A stretch of DNA of 64,000 nt from Pochonia chlamydosporia 170 (taxonomy: Eukaryota > Ascomycota > Sordariomycetes > Hypocreales > Clavicipitaceae), in contig NW_019154044.1 of the NCBI RefSeq assembly GCF_001653235.2, positions 186,001-250,000 on the forward strand. The letters are read 5' to 3'. A program made the position numbers and the translations under genes. This document shows positions 34,325 through 44,165 of the stretch, piece by piece. Position 1 is the first letter of the stretch. Each line of letters begins with the position of its first letter. The notes under the pieces are model-generated. The model saw nothing but the letters and a program-made list of their open reading frames with translations. It was not told the origin of the DNA and made no database searches.

Positions 34325-34582
34325 AAATGTGTAGTGCTATGGAAATGCGTAGTGCTATGGAAATGCGTAGCGATATGGAAATGTGTAGTGCTATGGGAAA
34401 CGTGTAGTGCTACGAGGCAATTTCCAGATTAAAAGTGGAGACCCACCTCTAGTGCTGTGGAAATGTGTAGTGCTATGGAAATGTGTAGTGCTATGGAAAT
34501 GTGTAGTGCTATGGAAATGTGTAGTGCTATGGAAATGTGTAGTGCTATGGAAATGCGTAGTGCTATGGAAATGCGTAGATGG
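34325..34582 (+). repeat. 18-bp minisatellite, block 2
   Basis: The same 18-bp unit as block 1, in the variant GGAAATGTGTAGTGCTAT. Four degenerate units are at 34325-34410, then a non-repeat insert of ~40 bp, then eight nearly perfect units at 34452-34582. The near identity of adjacent units shows recent slippage or unequal exchange. Confidence 0.9.
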
Positions 34583-34838
34583 AACTTCGACTCGACGTAC
34601 TGGTGGTTATGCGGATGTGGATCTCAAGTGGGATCGCTGTTATGAAATCGATGAAGAGTCGAATCTCACCTGGGAGGTCTCGGACGACTGTATCCCCTTC
34701 ACTGGCTTTCAACAAACCCCTATCTGCGCGGGCGAAATCTTGATGCAAAGCAAATTGTTCTGGTTCGGGAGCGGCACGGACGATCTCTTCGAATGGCTTG
34801 ATCTGTTTGAGAACCAGGACAGAATGATGCTTCAGTAG
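34583..34838 (+). pseudogene. coding remnant directly after the minisatellite
   Basis: The plus frame continues out of the repeat into protein-like text (TGGYADVDLKWDRCYEIDEE, CIPFTGFQQTPICAGEILM, DDLFEWLDLFENQDR) and stops at 34838. The minus strand is also open but has no better claim. I read this as the tail of a gene whose upstream part was replaced by repeat. No family recognised. Confidence 0.3.
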
Positions 34839-35089
34839 GCAAAGGATATCTTGAATGAATTCCAGAAAAGACATAGCTGCCAGGGCTGAAATTAAGCCTA
34901 ATGAGTTTTGATACTTCATAGGATGCATTTAGTATTGGGATGGGGCAAGGTCTACGGGGCTGTTATACCTGGATATTGCATATTTTGCTGCTGGAATAAT
35001 AGGATGGCTTAGCCTGGACCAACTTTCCCTTGAGTTTTGTCAAGTCTTGCGAACTTGCTGCCCAAGCAGAAGGATTTTGTGGCTCTTCT

Positions 35090-35560
35090 CTACGATCGGC
35101 GTTCTTTATTCCGGTTACTGAGACACCTTAGGACGCGAAAGTCTGGCAATGGTCTTCTCTTGCTGTATACAACGATATAAACCATATCCTAGAATGCATT
35201 CTGCAAGTGGATAGTATCGATTTGGATATCTGAGATAGATTTAGCAAAACTCCGCTCCTGATTGCGACAGAACGGAGGAACCTAGCATATTTATTGTCGA
35301 AGCCAGGGATCGATGCTAACGCACTTGATTACTTTACCCAAACTCCGCTCATGGTGGCCACACAGAAAGGTATTGCGGCATAACCAAGACGCTCCTACGA
35401 GCGAATGGAATTGACATCTACATGAGAGACCTTTAGAGTTCAATGCCACTCCATAAGGGCATGATTTACGGAACACCAGCGATTGCTGAGCTCCCTGTTT
35501 CAGCTGCGAAACCTTCTGGTCTTACTCTACATGACACATATTATCAGACGCTTGTAAGCA
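35090..35560 (+). pseudogene. ankyrin-repeat pseudogene
   Basis: Plus-strand frames carry ankyrin signatures: AVYNDINHILECILQ, then a TGA, then KTPLLIATERRNLAYLLSK and QTPLMVATQKG about 33 residues apart. The frame then shifts (TLLRANGIDIYM, a TAG, SSMPLHKGM). At least two in-frame stops and one frameshift are visible, so the gene is dead. Related NLR-type genes are the usual source of such ankyrin arrays. Confidence 0.7.
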
Positions 35561-35790
35561 GTTCTTGAAGGCATCATATCACCAAAGTTGTTGAGTGGCG
35601 AACAATCGGTTCACTTGGGCGTCACATGGTGCCTGCTTAGCTATTTTGGATCCGAAGTCCGTTAGGAAGCTGTCTTCAGTTTTACGACTGGTCCGGCTAG
35701 CTCTTTGTTGGCGGCACCCATGCTCAAAAAATTAATCTCGATTGATTGACTATCGGCTATGTAGACTCACGGATACTCTACTTCAAGTGC

Positions 35791-36291
35791 TCAACTGGCC
35801 GGTTCAATAACTTGGCAGTGTCGGCGCCCTCGACGCAGCCTAGCCTCAAATGTGGCAACTAACTCCGGATGTATATCACCTTTTCTCTGCCAAGTATTTT
35901 CGCTGGAAGAAAATCCTTTCCACTTTACCATGTACCACACTTCTCGCCCAATCCGGCACTTAGATGTGATGTGTTCCACTGCCCACTGGTTGTCTTCCGA
36001 ATCGATGGCTGTTGGGTACTCCGTTTGTACCTCGCTAACATGGCATTGCCTCCGACTACGTTGCAGTGTCTGGTTACATGCGTAACCAAAAACTATACCC
36101 AGAAGAGTGCATGTGAATAGTACGATGAACCAGCGAATGTCGTAAATCGCTACAGACGAAGGTTTGAATCCGGGATTTAGGCGGATAGGAATTGTGTAAT
36201 TGAACATGGTAAACCCAGTACGCCCTAGATACCATAGGTGTTGAATGAGATAAGCGTATGTATCCGATATAATTGCATGTTGCGGGAACAC
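35791..36291 (-). CDS. membrane-anchored chromodomain protein, 166 aa
   Basis: Single exon. Residues 53-71 (IRWFIVLFTCTLLGIVFGYAC) form one clear transmembrane helix followed by the basic RSRR. Residues 103-150 form a chromodomain: WAVEHITSKC, WYMVKWKGFSSSENTW, then ELVATFEAR. Cage positions are filled by aromatics: W103 where tyrosine is usual, W124 and F127. Chromodomains bind methylated histone tails, or target integrases in Ty3-type elements. No integrase or RT sequence flanks this one. By the positive-inside rule the chromodomain would face the cytosol or nucleoplasm, so a nuclear-envelope tether is conceivable. Fusion to a helix is unusual and might instead mean a misread exon 1. Confidence 0.6.
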   Translation of the reverse strand: MFPQHAIISDTYAYLIQHLWYLGRTGFTMFNYTIPIRLNPGFKPSSVAIYDIRWFIVLFTCTLLGIVFGYACNQTLQRSRRQCHVSEVQTEYPTAIDSEDNQWAVEHITSKCRIGREVWYMVKWKGFSSSENTWQRKGDIHPELVATFEARLRRGRRHCQVIEPAS

Positions 36292-36794
36292 TCAACGTTT
36301 TATTATTGCTTGCTTGCTTGCTTGCTTTTATTACGCCCGGTGGAGAAACTCCAACTACAAACCTAAAGGCTGTGTACATTCTGAAGCTAGCCTGTGTCTC
36401 ATTGAAGCCCATGTGTCTTTATCATCCAGGTTTACTATTGTTTGTGTGGTGTCTGATATCGGACACCATATGCTATAATCGACCAAATATGACGAAGAAC
36501 ATCATGCGAGCAGATAAATTTATCAATATGGATCCTTATTGGCTGGAAAAGTCTCCAAAAAGGGTGCCCGGACACATGTATGTGTATCGTAGCACAGTTT
36601 TAGAACCGGCCGTCATCCTTCGCATGTATCTTAAATCGGACCCCGTGTCCAATAACCGTCTACTTGCCAAAGAAATACAATTGCGTATTATTAACTTATG
36701 TGTGTTCAAACGAAGCAGCAGTAAATTAGCGGACAGAGTCGTGATTAAGAACAGATATATACATCTGCCTAACGCGTCAAACATTTTTTCATAA
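36273..36794 (+). CDS. possible small protein, 173 aa
   Basis: Open frame starting with a signal-peptide-like MHVAGTLNVLLLLACLLAF, with another hydrophobic segment at ~51-63 (LYHPGLLLFVWCLI). Its start overlaps the start of the minus-strand chromodomain frame by 19 bp, so at least one of the two 5' ends is probably wrong. A (TTGC)5 microsatellite lies within its beginning. No domain recognised; composition is only moderately protein-like. Confidence 0.25.
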   Translation: MHVAGTLNVLLLLACLLAFITPGGETPTTNLKAVYILKLACVSLKPMCLYHPGLLLFVWCLISDTICYNRPNMTKNIMRADKFINMDPYWLEKSPKRVPGHMYVYRSTVLEPAVILRMYLKSDPVSNNRLLAKEIQLRIINLCVFKRSSSKLADRVVIKNRYIHLPNASNIFS

Positions 36795-36851
36795 AATATT
36801 TCCTGTGTTAAAAGGATTTTATTATCAGAACACATATTGTCACTTCTCAGC

Positions 36852-37619
36852 ATGTCACGCCATGCACAGTTGCCAGTTGAGATCCAGTACGAGATTACTA
36901 ATCTATTAGCAGGAGGCGACGCTTCCCGTACGAGGCATACTGCATTCTGCCTCTCTCCAGAAAAGAAGCTGGAGATTGAACGGTGTCATGCGTCAGTGTG
37001 GGGATTAGTGCTCGAAGGCTGGAATCAAGGTGCCTGGGAAGAGGCCCAAAAGACGAGTCATGGTGGTATGCACAATCTGGTCCTACTTGGATATGATTTA
37101 AAATACTTATACGACGGTGAGGAAATACCTGACGGCCATGGGCCAGTGGAAATATTCTTGCTGGCATTAAAAGAGGGGGGGTGCACGGAGCCGCCAAGGG
37201 AGGTCACCGATAAACTCCAGAAATGGGCTAACCTGAAAGTTCATTACGAAAGATCCACGTTGGCGGCTGCTGCTATCTGGAGGTTAGGAATTCACAACAC
37301 ATATGCCCTATGCTGGGAACGGAGTTATGACTTGCATAAGCTCCCTGTGCAGTTATCGGTGAACCCGTCATGGGGAAATACACGGACTGGCATTGTTGGT
37401 GGCCACCACAGGAGGGTTGGAAACGAACTTCGCTATGTTTGGCGAAAGTTCACAGAGATCAGCGACAATTTCTGGTGGCGCATTGATCTCAACAGCCTGC
37501 CTATAACCCACCCAGGGGCAATGGAGGCCTGGAAGCTGCACTTAAGACTTGAAGGCAAAGTCGTTACTATGGAAGAGGTTTTGGACTATCTTCAGAGCCA
37601 TATACATTACAACCTTTAG
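36852..37619 (+). CDS. hypothetical protein, 255 aa
   Basis: Intronless frame with good composition. The N-terminus MSRHAQLPVEIQYEITNLL resembles the first helix of F-box proteins (LP-x-E-I..I..L), but the rest of the F-box is not evident. The middle and C-terminus are tryptophan-rich (VWGLVLEGWNQGAWEEA, FWWRIDLNSL, EAWKLHLRLEG). No signal peptide or membrane helix. Start chosen at the first ATG, after a leader with an AT-rich stretch. Function unknown. Confidence 0.65.
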   Translation: MSRHAQLPVEIQYEITNLLAGGDASRTRHTAFCLSPEKKLEIERCHASVWGLVLEGWNQGAWEEAQKTSHGGMHNLVLLGYDLKYLYDGEEIPDGHGPVEIFLLALKEGGCTEPPREVTDKLQKWANLKVHYERSTLAAAAIWRLGIHNTYALCWERSYDLHKLPVQLSVNPSWGNTRTGIVGGHHRRVGNELRYVWRKFTEISDNFWWRIDLNSLPITHPGAMEAWKLHLRLEGKVVTMEEVLDYLQSHIHYNL

Positions 37620-37753
37620 CTAGATAATTTCGTGTAAACTTGCGGTCGTCATCACAGGCCCTGCCACAGCTTCAGATACAACCCAACCCAACCCAATTTC
37701 AACGGGCGGCAGCAGCTCACACCTTAGCTGAAAGGCCTCTGTAGACCGTCATG

Positions 37754-38071
37754 TTACTCCAGGGGTTCCAGGGGTACGACCTTTAGGTGGAGGGTTGCGG
37801 AATATCGGCGAGAGTTGAACTGAGACGCCAAATTCCATGCATCGCGGTCCTGGGCGAGATTCTTTGGTGTACGGCCATTTTGATCGGTCGTTTGTGGGTC
37901 AATATTCTCGTGTAAGAGAGGATGCATGACAACTGTTGCCAACCTTGCAGCACGTACGCAGTGGCAATTTGGTAGACGGCTGCTGTCCCTTCCGTGTTCA
38001 AATGGAGTTATAAAGATTTTATAGCTTCTGGTCTGTGCTGAGTATGCTAGTAAGGCCAGTGGTTGGACCAA
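37754..38071 (-). pseudogene. ankyrin-like C-terminal fragment
   Basis: The minus frame contains ENIDPQTTDQNGRTPKNLAQ, with the D-x-x-GRTP-x-x-LA core of an ankyrin repeat, followed by a tail typical of the end of such genes. The preceding repeat seems to continue in another frame (TEGTAAVYQIATAYVLQGW), so the fragment is broken. No intact gene could be built. Confidence 0.35.
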
Positions 38072-38260
38072 AATGGACCTCTAGGTGCCTCTTACAGCCA
38101 TGTTCCCAACCGTCTTGATCCACTTGACGTATCTCAGCCCGCCCGTGAACTAACTCCCGGATACCTGTGGGTAATTTATCAGTTTCTGGTCACATGCCTA
38201 TAACCGTCTACTTGTGTGTTGTACTACCTAAATATATCCCAAAAAATACTCCGTTTGGCT

Positions 38261-39760
38261 TCAAGTGAAACGTCGATCATATGTCTTCAGTGTGCCATCG
38301 AGTTTCGCGTCTTCAGCTTGTTCGATAGTCCAGATGTCGCCTCTATACGGGCGCTGGAGAACTTTATCCTCGCAATTGCGAATAATCAGGGACAGTTTAT
38401 CTGTGAAGGCCCGGATCCATCGCTTCTCTTCGTAAGATTCATCCCAATGGCCTTCGAATCGTGCCAAAGCCTTACCAAGAGGCATAGAGCATTCTTCCTG
38501 TAGTTCCAGCATGCGGCCGCCACCTAAAATAACTAGTGTATACAGGCGGTTTCTCGATGGATGATCCTGAGCGGACTCAAATTGTTCATATAATTCCTCC
38601 AGCATAGCACCACAGTCAAGGCGAATCCAATGCGAGCCCGAGGTGAAATACGACCTTCCCATTTCGCGTAACACGACTTGTTCATTCCAATATAGAAGCG
38701 GGCTTTTATGCAACGATGTCGAGGACATTTCAGCCAACATACCCGGGTTCGCAGTCAAGAGCTTAGAAGCAGGTATAAGGCGAGAGCTGATAACGGGACC
38801 CTCAGTCCACTTGGATTTGTCGATAAAATACGACGTGATTTCCAATCCTAAATGTACTTTGAGGTGACTGATGGTTTCATCTGGAGTTAGAAGGCTGTAG
38901 ATATTGAAAGAACAGATCGGTTCAAGCTGACAAGGGTCGAAATGAAAGCGGAACGATACCGAAATATCGCGTGGCAAATTCCATGCTTTAGAGAATATCT
39001 CATGTGCTCTGCATATGGACAACTGGTCCTTGCTTAAACGTGCAAAGCACCATGTTGCTCTTGGAGGCTCGTCAAATACTCGCAGCCGCAGTTCTGTCAC
39101 AACTCCGACCCCGGCTGCTCCTCCTCCACGCATAGCTCGGAGTAGGGACGAGTTATTCTTTTCATCCACATTTATAACTTCCCCATCCCATAAAATCACC
39201 CGTCCGCCTATGACGGACTGACATCCCAGCCCATGTCGTCGAGCCAAGAGGGGGTCCCAGCCAGCTGTAAGAAAATGGCCCCCTACGCCGACGCCAAAGC
39301 AATCACCATGGGGCACAGCTTTGCGATGCTTTGCCAGTAGGTCAATCAACTGGCCCAGAACGCATCCAGGCTGGATAAACAATACTTCTTCGGAGATATG
39401 CTGCTTATCCATCCTAGTAAGGTTCAGCATTATACCTTTGCAAGTAGCGCCGTTGAAATAACCATGGCCACCACTTTTTACTGAGATTGGGATATATCTA
39501 TATATATCCAACTCTTTCAGCAAGTTAAGTGTCTGACCCAGTCCCCATTCGCTTCGTGGTGAAATGACAAGGGTCGGAACGGAGGCGGCTCTGTCATGCA
39601 TCAAAGCCTCTGGAGGAGCAGCACAGCCGTCTGTTTCTTGGTGGTCGATGCCACGTTCTCGAAGTCTCGCTAGGAGGCGTATAATTCTGTGCGAATGACG
39701 CATTTCGATGAATGGCCTTTCAAAATGATCCTTCAATCCCGCCTTGCGCCTGGTAAGCAT
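38261..39760 (-). CDS. FAD-linked oxidoreductase, berberine-bridge-enzyme type, 499 aa
   Basis: Intronless. The FAD-binding type-4 domain is evident: PISVKSGGHGYFNGATCKG, with H99 as the usual histidyl-FAD site; GCVLGQLIDLL; HGDCFGVGVGGHFLTAGWDPL, with C154 at the position of the second covalent link in berberine-bridge enzymes; and MRGGGAAGVGVVTEL. The C-terminus does not show the usual N-Y-x-N/D BBE signature and ends DRRFT, so the substrate domain is diverged. No signal peptide, hence probably cytosolic. Such enzymes oxidise secondary metabolites, sugars or small aromatic substrates. ATG 39703 is an alternative start giving a more usual N-terminus. Confidence 0.85.
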   Translation of the reverse strand: MLTRRKAGLKDHFERPFIEMRHSHRIIRLLARLRERGIDHQETDGCAAPPEALMHDRAASVPTLVISPRSEWGLGQTLNLLKELDIYRYIPISVKSGGHGYFNGATCKGIMLNLTRMDKQHISEEVLFIQPGCVLGQLIDLLAKHRKAVPHGDCFGVGVGGHFLTAGWDPLLARRHGLGCQSVIGGRVILWDGEVINVDEKNNSSLLRAMRGGGAAGVGVVTELRLRVFDEPPRATWCFARLSKDQLSICRAHEIFSKAWNLPRDISVSFRFHFDPCQLEPICSFNIYSLLTPDETISHLKVHLGLEITSYFIDKSKWTEGPVISSRLIPASKLLTANPGMLAEMSSTSLHKSPLLYWNEQVVLREMGRSYFTSGSHWIRLDCGAMLEELYEQFESAQDHPSRNRLYTLVILGGGRMLELQEECSMPLGKALARFEGHWDESYEEKRWIRAFTDKLSLIIRNCEDKVLQRPYRGDIWTIEQAEDAKLDGTLKTYDRRFT

Positions 39761-40820
39761 TCATTTTATATGAACTTTACATGTGGTTCTAATTTTAAAT
39801 TTGGCTCTGGTGTATCTTACCAAATGGTCTTGGTTATTGGAGCTCGATCCTCCTCCAGATTTCTGGAAGGTTTTTCCTTTTGTGAGATACATGATGTCTA
39901 TTACGTTGTAAGATATGGTTGAATAAAAAGAATGGCTAAATACTCAGGAGGCATCCGCTCGGAATAAGAAGCCATTGAGCTATAACCGTTTTTGATATCT
40001 GACCACTGTTCTTACTGACAATTATTAATACTGACCCTTATTTCTGCCGTCTGATTAGGGTCAATGGCGTATCCAAAGCTGCGTTTAAATGATATGTCAT
40101 AAGAAAGAACAGCACAAACTACAAGTTCGGTTCAACAATCACTCCGTGTGGCTTGGTCTCTTCAGCCTCTAGAAAATATAGCCCTAGCATTGACTCATAT
40201 TACTTACCGGTAATACAGGAAAACTACTTCCGGTGGTACCTACCGGTATTGCACTGTATCAGTACTTACATTTCCGGCTTAGGACGTAGATATTGCCTGA
40301 AATTCGTGCAACTTGATCAGGGATTAAACAGAACCTCATGAATGGAAGCGCAGAATTACAGGGGTGTGGATGGTAACCGTCAGGGAACCCACCGCCCAGG
40401 AAGTTGATTGTTCCACCTCACAACCCGGTTTGGGTGAACTCCGCCGCCAAGAGAAATAAATGTGCTTTGTTTGGGTGGCCATGGGGTGAACTTACCGCAC
40501 ATACCTTTTTTGGAAGGCATGGAAGGAGTTGGGTTGCGGAAGGTGGGCATGTCTTGGCGTTTCAAATCTTTGTTACCGTGTGATTTATGTTTAATAAGAA
40601 TTGATGTTGCCATTCAAATCAGCCTCTGAGGATTCAAGACACCGCGGCTGCTATTTCTCCAGCCAATTCACACGAGGCTTCTTCAATTTCAATTAAGCGA
40701 CATTTCCCTCTCCTTTTGGACGAGGTCTACCAGTTCCATTGTGCCGCACTGCTTCCTCCCAGCATTTCATTCGCATTCAAGACGTCCGTCCATCCACAGC
40801 AATTGAGAATAATATAAGAT
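39761..40820. other. divergent intergenic region
   Basis: 1.06 kb between the FAD oxidase (minus) and the hydrolase (plus), so both promoters should be here. Around 40200-40280 there are several TACCGGTA palindromes (TTACCGGTAA, TACCGGTATT, TCCGGTGGTACC). A 77-codon minus frame at 40380-40613 has no support. Confidence 0.4.
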
Positions 40821-42406
40821 ATGGAGTGGTTCGGCCATGCCAAGGTCGGGTTTAGTCATGCTCCTTCGCCACGACCTATGAGGGAGAAGGATGGCAGAGA
40901 GACTGACTTACTAAAGATTGTCGAAGAAACTACACCACCATGCCACTTGAATCCTTTGCTGTTTAATGGTCACTTGCAGACAATATGGACGGCTATAAAA
41001 CCCAGTGGCCCGCTGGTATACTACCGCCGTAAGATATTCGACGCTGACCATAAGACGTACAAGGGAACGTTTGCTGCCGACTTTGCCGTGCAGCCTTTTG
41101 AAGGATCCGACGAGACCTTACCGAGGCGGACTACCTACTATAGTGACGAGGAATTCGCGAACATTGGCTCAGATGATTCCAGGCCTATGCTTGTCGTTTT
41201 GCATGGCCTATCTGGTGGCTCTCACGAGACCTATCTGAGGCACACGATTGCGCCGTTACTTGGTGACGGCGGCTGGGAAGTATGTATTGTTAATTCGAGG
41301 GGTTGTGCTGGAAGCAAGATTACCAGTGGTGTTCTTTATAATGGCCGGGCGACCTGGGACTGCCGACAAGTACGTGAAACAGGCAATGGTATTACGCGTG
41401 TGGTTGCTGACAGTTTAAAGACGGTAAAATGGCTAAAAAGGACGTTTCCAAACCGACCTCTGTTTGGCCTTGGGTTTTCTTTGGGCGCAAACATGCTTAC
41501 TAATGTAAGTATTTACTCCAAAATGCCTTATATGCTCACGGCATAATCGTTAGTAGTACTGTGGCGAAGAAGGAGAAAGCTGTCTTCTCAAGGGAGCCGT
41601 GGTTTGCTCTAATCCATTTAACTTGGAAATATCAAGTAAAATGCTGCAAAACCGCTTTATTGGCAAAGAGGTCTATCTTAGAGTCATGGGCCGTATGTAC
41701 TTACCCGAAACCGGCTACTACCTCACAAGTCTTGCTAACCGTGTGGTTAGTTGCCATGAAGGGTTTGATTAGCACGCACAAGGATGCCCTGAAGAAGTAT
41801 ACAGACCTTGATTTGCCTACCATTGAAAAAGTCACTTATTTAAACGATTTCGACCGCGAGGTCCAGTATGTAATGCCAGATCTCACCATGTTTGCATCCA
41901 ATGTTAACTATAGCCTAGATGCCCGACTTGGGGTTATCCTACTGAGGATGCTTACTATCGCGATGCCTCTTCCACGGATGCCGTATTGAGCATAAGGATT
42001 CCTTTCGTTGCTATTCAGGCGACCGATGATCCTGTAAGCCTATAGTGCCATTATGTATAGTATGGATACTTACTGCACTGCAGATTGCTGTAAAGGAAGC
42101 ACTCCCATATGCAGAGTTCAAACAGAACCCCAACACGGTTATGACCACTACATCAATGGGCGGACACTTGTGCTGGTTTGAGGTAGGTGGCGGCAGATGG
42201 TATCCCAAGCCGGTAAGTCTTGTGTACCGGTCGGGCGTACTTGCAGTTTCTAATCTCAGTATCAGGTTTGCAACTTTTTGAATCACCTTGCATTTAAAGT
42301 CGATTTGGACAGTGTTACGCCGTCTAGGGCACCCACACCAGAGAATCCGAAGCACGGCACAGACTACAACCCGATGCGTCGTAAGCTTCAGATAATAGAG
42401 GATTGA
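40821..42406 (+). CDS. EMB8/YheT-type alpha/beta hydrolase, 422 aa
   Basis: Exons 40821-41369, 41421-41504, 41557-41692, 41751-41865, 41919-42033, 42084-42212 and 42266-42406; introns 50-58 nt with all phases consistent. The family text is highly conserved across each junction: TWDCRQ-TVKWL, NMLTN-YCGEEG, YLRVMG-L-AMKG, FDREV-Q-CPTWGYP, TDDP-IAVKEALP, WYPKP-VCNFLNH. Catalytic triad: Ser203 in GFSLG, Asp331/332 in ATDDP, His361 in GGHLCWFE; HGLSGGSHETY forms the oxyanion loop. Relatives include yeast Eht1/Eeb1/YMR210w and plant EMB8, acting on medium-chain acyl esters. It is the most housekeeping-like gene of the window. The intron at 41370-41420 must end in AAG. Confidence 0.93.
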
Positions 42407-42959
42407 TCAGACAAGAAGGAGGGCGCAAGAGTTAGAGCACCGTGGTTACGTAGACCAAATCCGAAGATAGATGCAGAGTAGAGACATTGGGATAGATGAT
42501 TCCAAAACTGGAAATGGCACCAAAAACGCCATCGCGCTTTGCATTCCATACGTTTAAATCATCCAGGCTCGGCATCTATCGGATTAGTTGAAATGTTCGG
42601 TAGAGCCGCTGAAATACGGTTTTTTATACAGCCAGGCGGGATCAACTCTTTAGGGACCGTATCGTATATCACGATAGTTCCAGAAAGAAAACTTCAAGAA
42701 AATTTGGACTTATCTGGGCGGAGCCACAGCCGGATGCTTTATTTTTTAATTTTTTTCCCCTGGTGGCGATGCTTGGGGCGTACGTCAAGCTACGGTGACT
42801 ATTGCATTCATACCAACACGAGTAGGGAACTGAAAAGGCAATTATTATTGTCAGGTATTTCATAACTCATAATCCGTCAAATGGACAGTCAATTAAGGTG
42901 TCGACGAAAAAAATAAAAATTGGATTCATGAAAGTTGCTAGCTACGTGAATGCATAACC
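42407..42959. other. convergent intergenic region
   Basis: 553 bp between the stop codons of the hydrolase and of the reductase on the other strand. No gene seen. Confidence 0.4.
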
Positions 42960-44165
42960 TCAAAGCCTAGGGCGCTGCCTATTATACAGTTGGCCCAACG
43001 TACCTTGCGTTTCTTTAAAGACCTTTAACACTCTCTTCCTAGTGTAATCTTCCGCATCGTGTTTTTCGAGAGACATAGCCAGTGGACCGCTCTGGTCTAA
43101 TTGCCGGTCATGGCTTAAGAAGTTCCAGTTCCTTGTACCCATCTGGTAAAAGCGAGAGATCGGGCACGGCTGAATGTTACGATCGGTAGTAAACTCGACC
43201 AGTGGAACATTTGCTTTCCAATAGTCTGGCACCCACTTGTGGACATCTGCTACAAAATCATCAAATGTTTTGGTGATGTAGAATCGTGAGCTTGCATTTA
43301 CGGGCCCGCGAGTACCCCTTTGGACATTCTGAAGTAGAATATTGGCTAGCAGATCGACCGGAATCTCGTCAAGGACATTGGACCCAGATACGGAGCCTGC
43401 AGTAGCGTGAAATAAATTCGGCCGGTCGCTTGGATACATAAGTCGGGAGTAGAGATTGTGTATAGGAATGGATTTGGATTTCCCGTATAGCTCGAACGGC
43501 TGAAAGATAGCTGGACCTATGCTGCTTGGCCGCAGTATCATCAAAGGAAGGTCGCAGTAGCGTGTTGCAAGTAGGCACTCTGTGAGGTGCTTCGATTTTG
43601 CGTACGGCCACGCGTAACCGTTGAAGTCGTTATCGCTGCCAGTCAAAATACGGTCCAAGTGCTCTTCCGGATTGTCGATCATGTACAAAGTTTCGTCTAC
43701 TGGCCCGTCTGGAAGAAATGAAAGCGCAAACAGACTTGAGACTTGAACGAAGCTGTTCAATCTATTGAAGCTCGCAGCGAGTCGTGCCAACTCAAGCGAT
43801 GGCAGGCAGTTATTAATTACGGCGTCTTGTAGAGATGCTTTTAGACTGATATTAGCAGCGGCGTGGATGATAATAGTGACTACCTTTGACATAGTGGCCA
43901 AATTGTCTTCACTGATTCCAAGATTCCGCTGGGTTAGGTTGCCGGCTACGAACAGAACTTTCCCGGATGTAATCAGATCAGGAACATGTTCTGGCATTTG
44001 TTGTACCCATGAGGTGATAGCTTGCCCTGGCGTGCCGCGAATGAGAACGTAAACCCTAGGAACTTGAAGTACGAGAACAAGCTTGTATAGGAGGCACGCG
44101 CCAAAGTGACCAGTAGATCCAGTGAGGAAAATTATTTGCTGGCTGAAGAAAGAATCCGTCGACAT
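42960..44165 (-). CDS. NAD(P)-binding reductase, fatty-acyl-CoA-reductase/thioester-reductase-like, 401 aa
   Basis: Intronless. An extended short-chain dehydrogenase fold: FLTGSTGHFGACLLYKL (nucleotide loop T-G-x-T-G-x-x-G, 15-22), FVAGNLTQRNLGIS, HAAANISL, VQVSSLFAL, and the Y188-x-x-x-K192 catalytic pair in WPYAKSKHLTE, then LRPSSIGPA. The NAD-binding-4 ('male sterility') type is seen in fatty-acyl reductases and in the terminal R domains of NRPS and aminoadipate reductase. Here it stands alone, without adenylation or carrier domains and without a membrane helix. It could release or reduce an acyl thioester in a small pathway with the neighbouring oxidoreductases, but this is inference. Confidence 0.85.
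   Translation of the reverse strand: MSTDSFFSQQIIFLTGSTGHFGACLLYKLVLVLQVPRVYVLIRGTPGQAITSWVQQMPEHVPDLITSGKVLFVAGNLTQRNLGISEDNLATMSKVVTIIIHAAANISLKASLQDAVINNCLPSLELARLAASFNRLNSFVQVSSLFALSFLPDGPVDETLYMIDNPEEHLDRILTGSDNDFNGYAWPYAKSKHLTECLLATRYCDLPLMILRPSSIGPAIFQPFELYGKSKSIPIHNLYSRLMYPSDRPNLFHATAGSVSGSNVLDEIPVDLLANILLQNVQRGTRGPVNASSRFYITKTFDDFVADVHKWVPDYWKANVPLVEFTTDRNIQPCPISRFYQMGTRNWNFLSHDRQLDQSGPLAMSLEKHDAEDYTRKRVLKVFKETQGTLGQLYNRQRPRL

Noticed and set aside
33568..34582. CRISPR array
   Set aside because: The 18-bp units are directly contiguous with no unique spacers, and the genome is eukaryotic.
34563..34928. 121-codon minus-strand frame after the minisatellite
   Set aside because: The plus strand has the more protein-like text and the minus frame has no start signal or domain.
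35791..36291. Ty3-type retrotransposon because of the chromodomain
   Set aside because: No integrase, RT, RNase H or LTR text is seen on either side.
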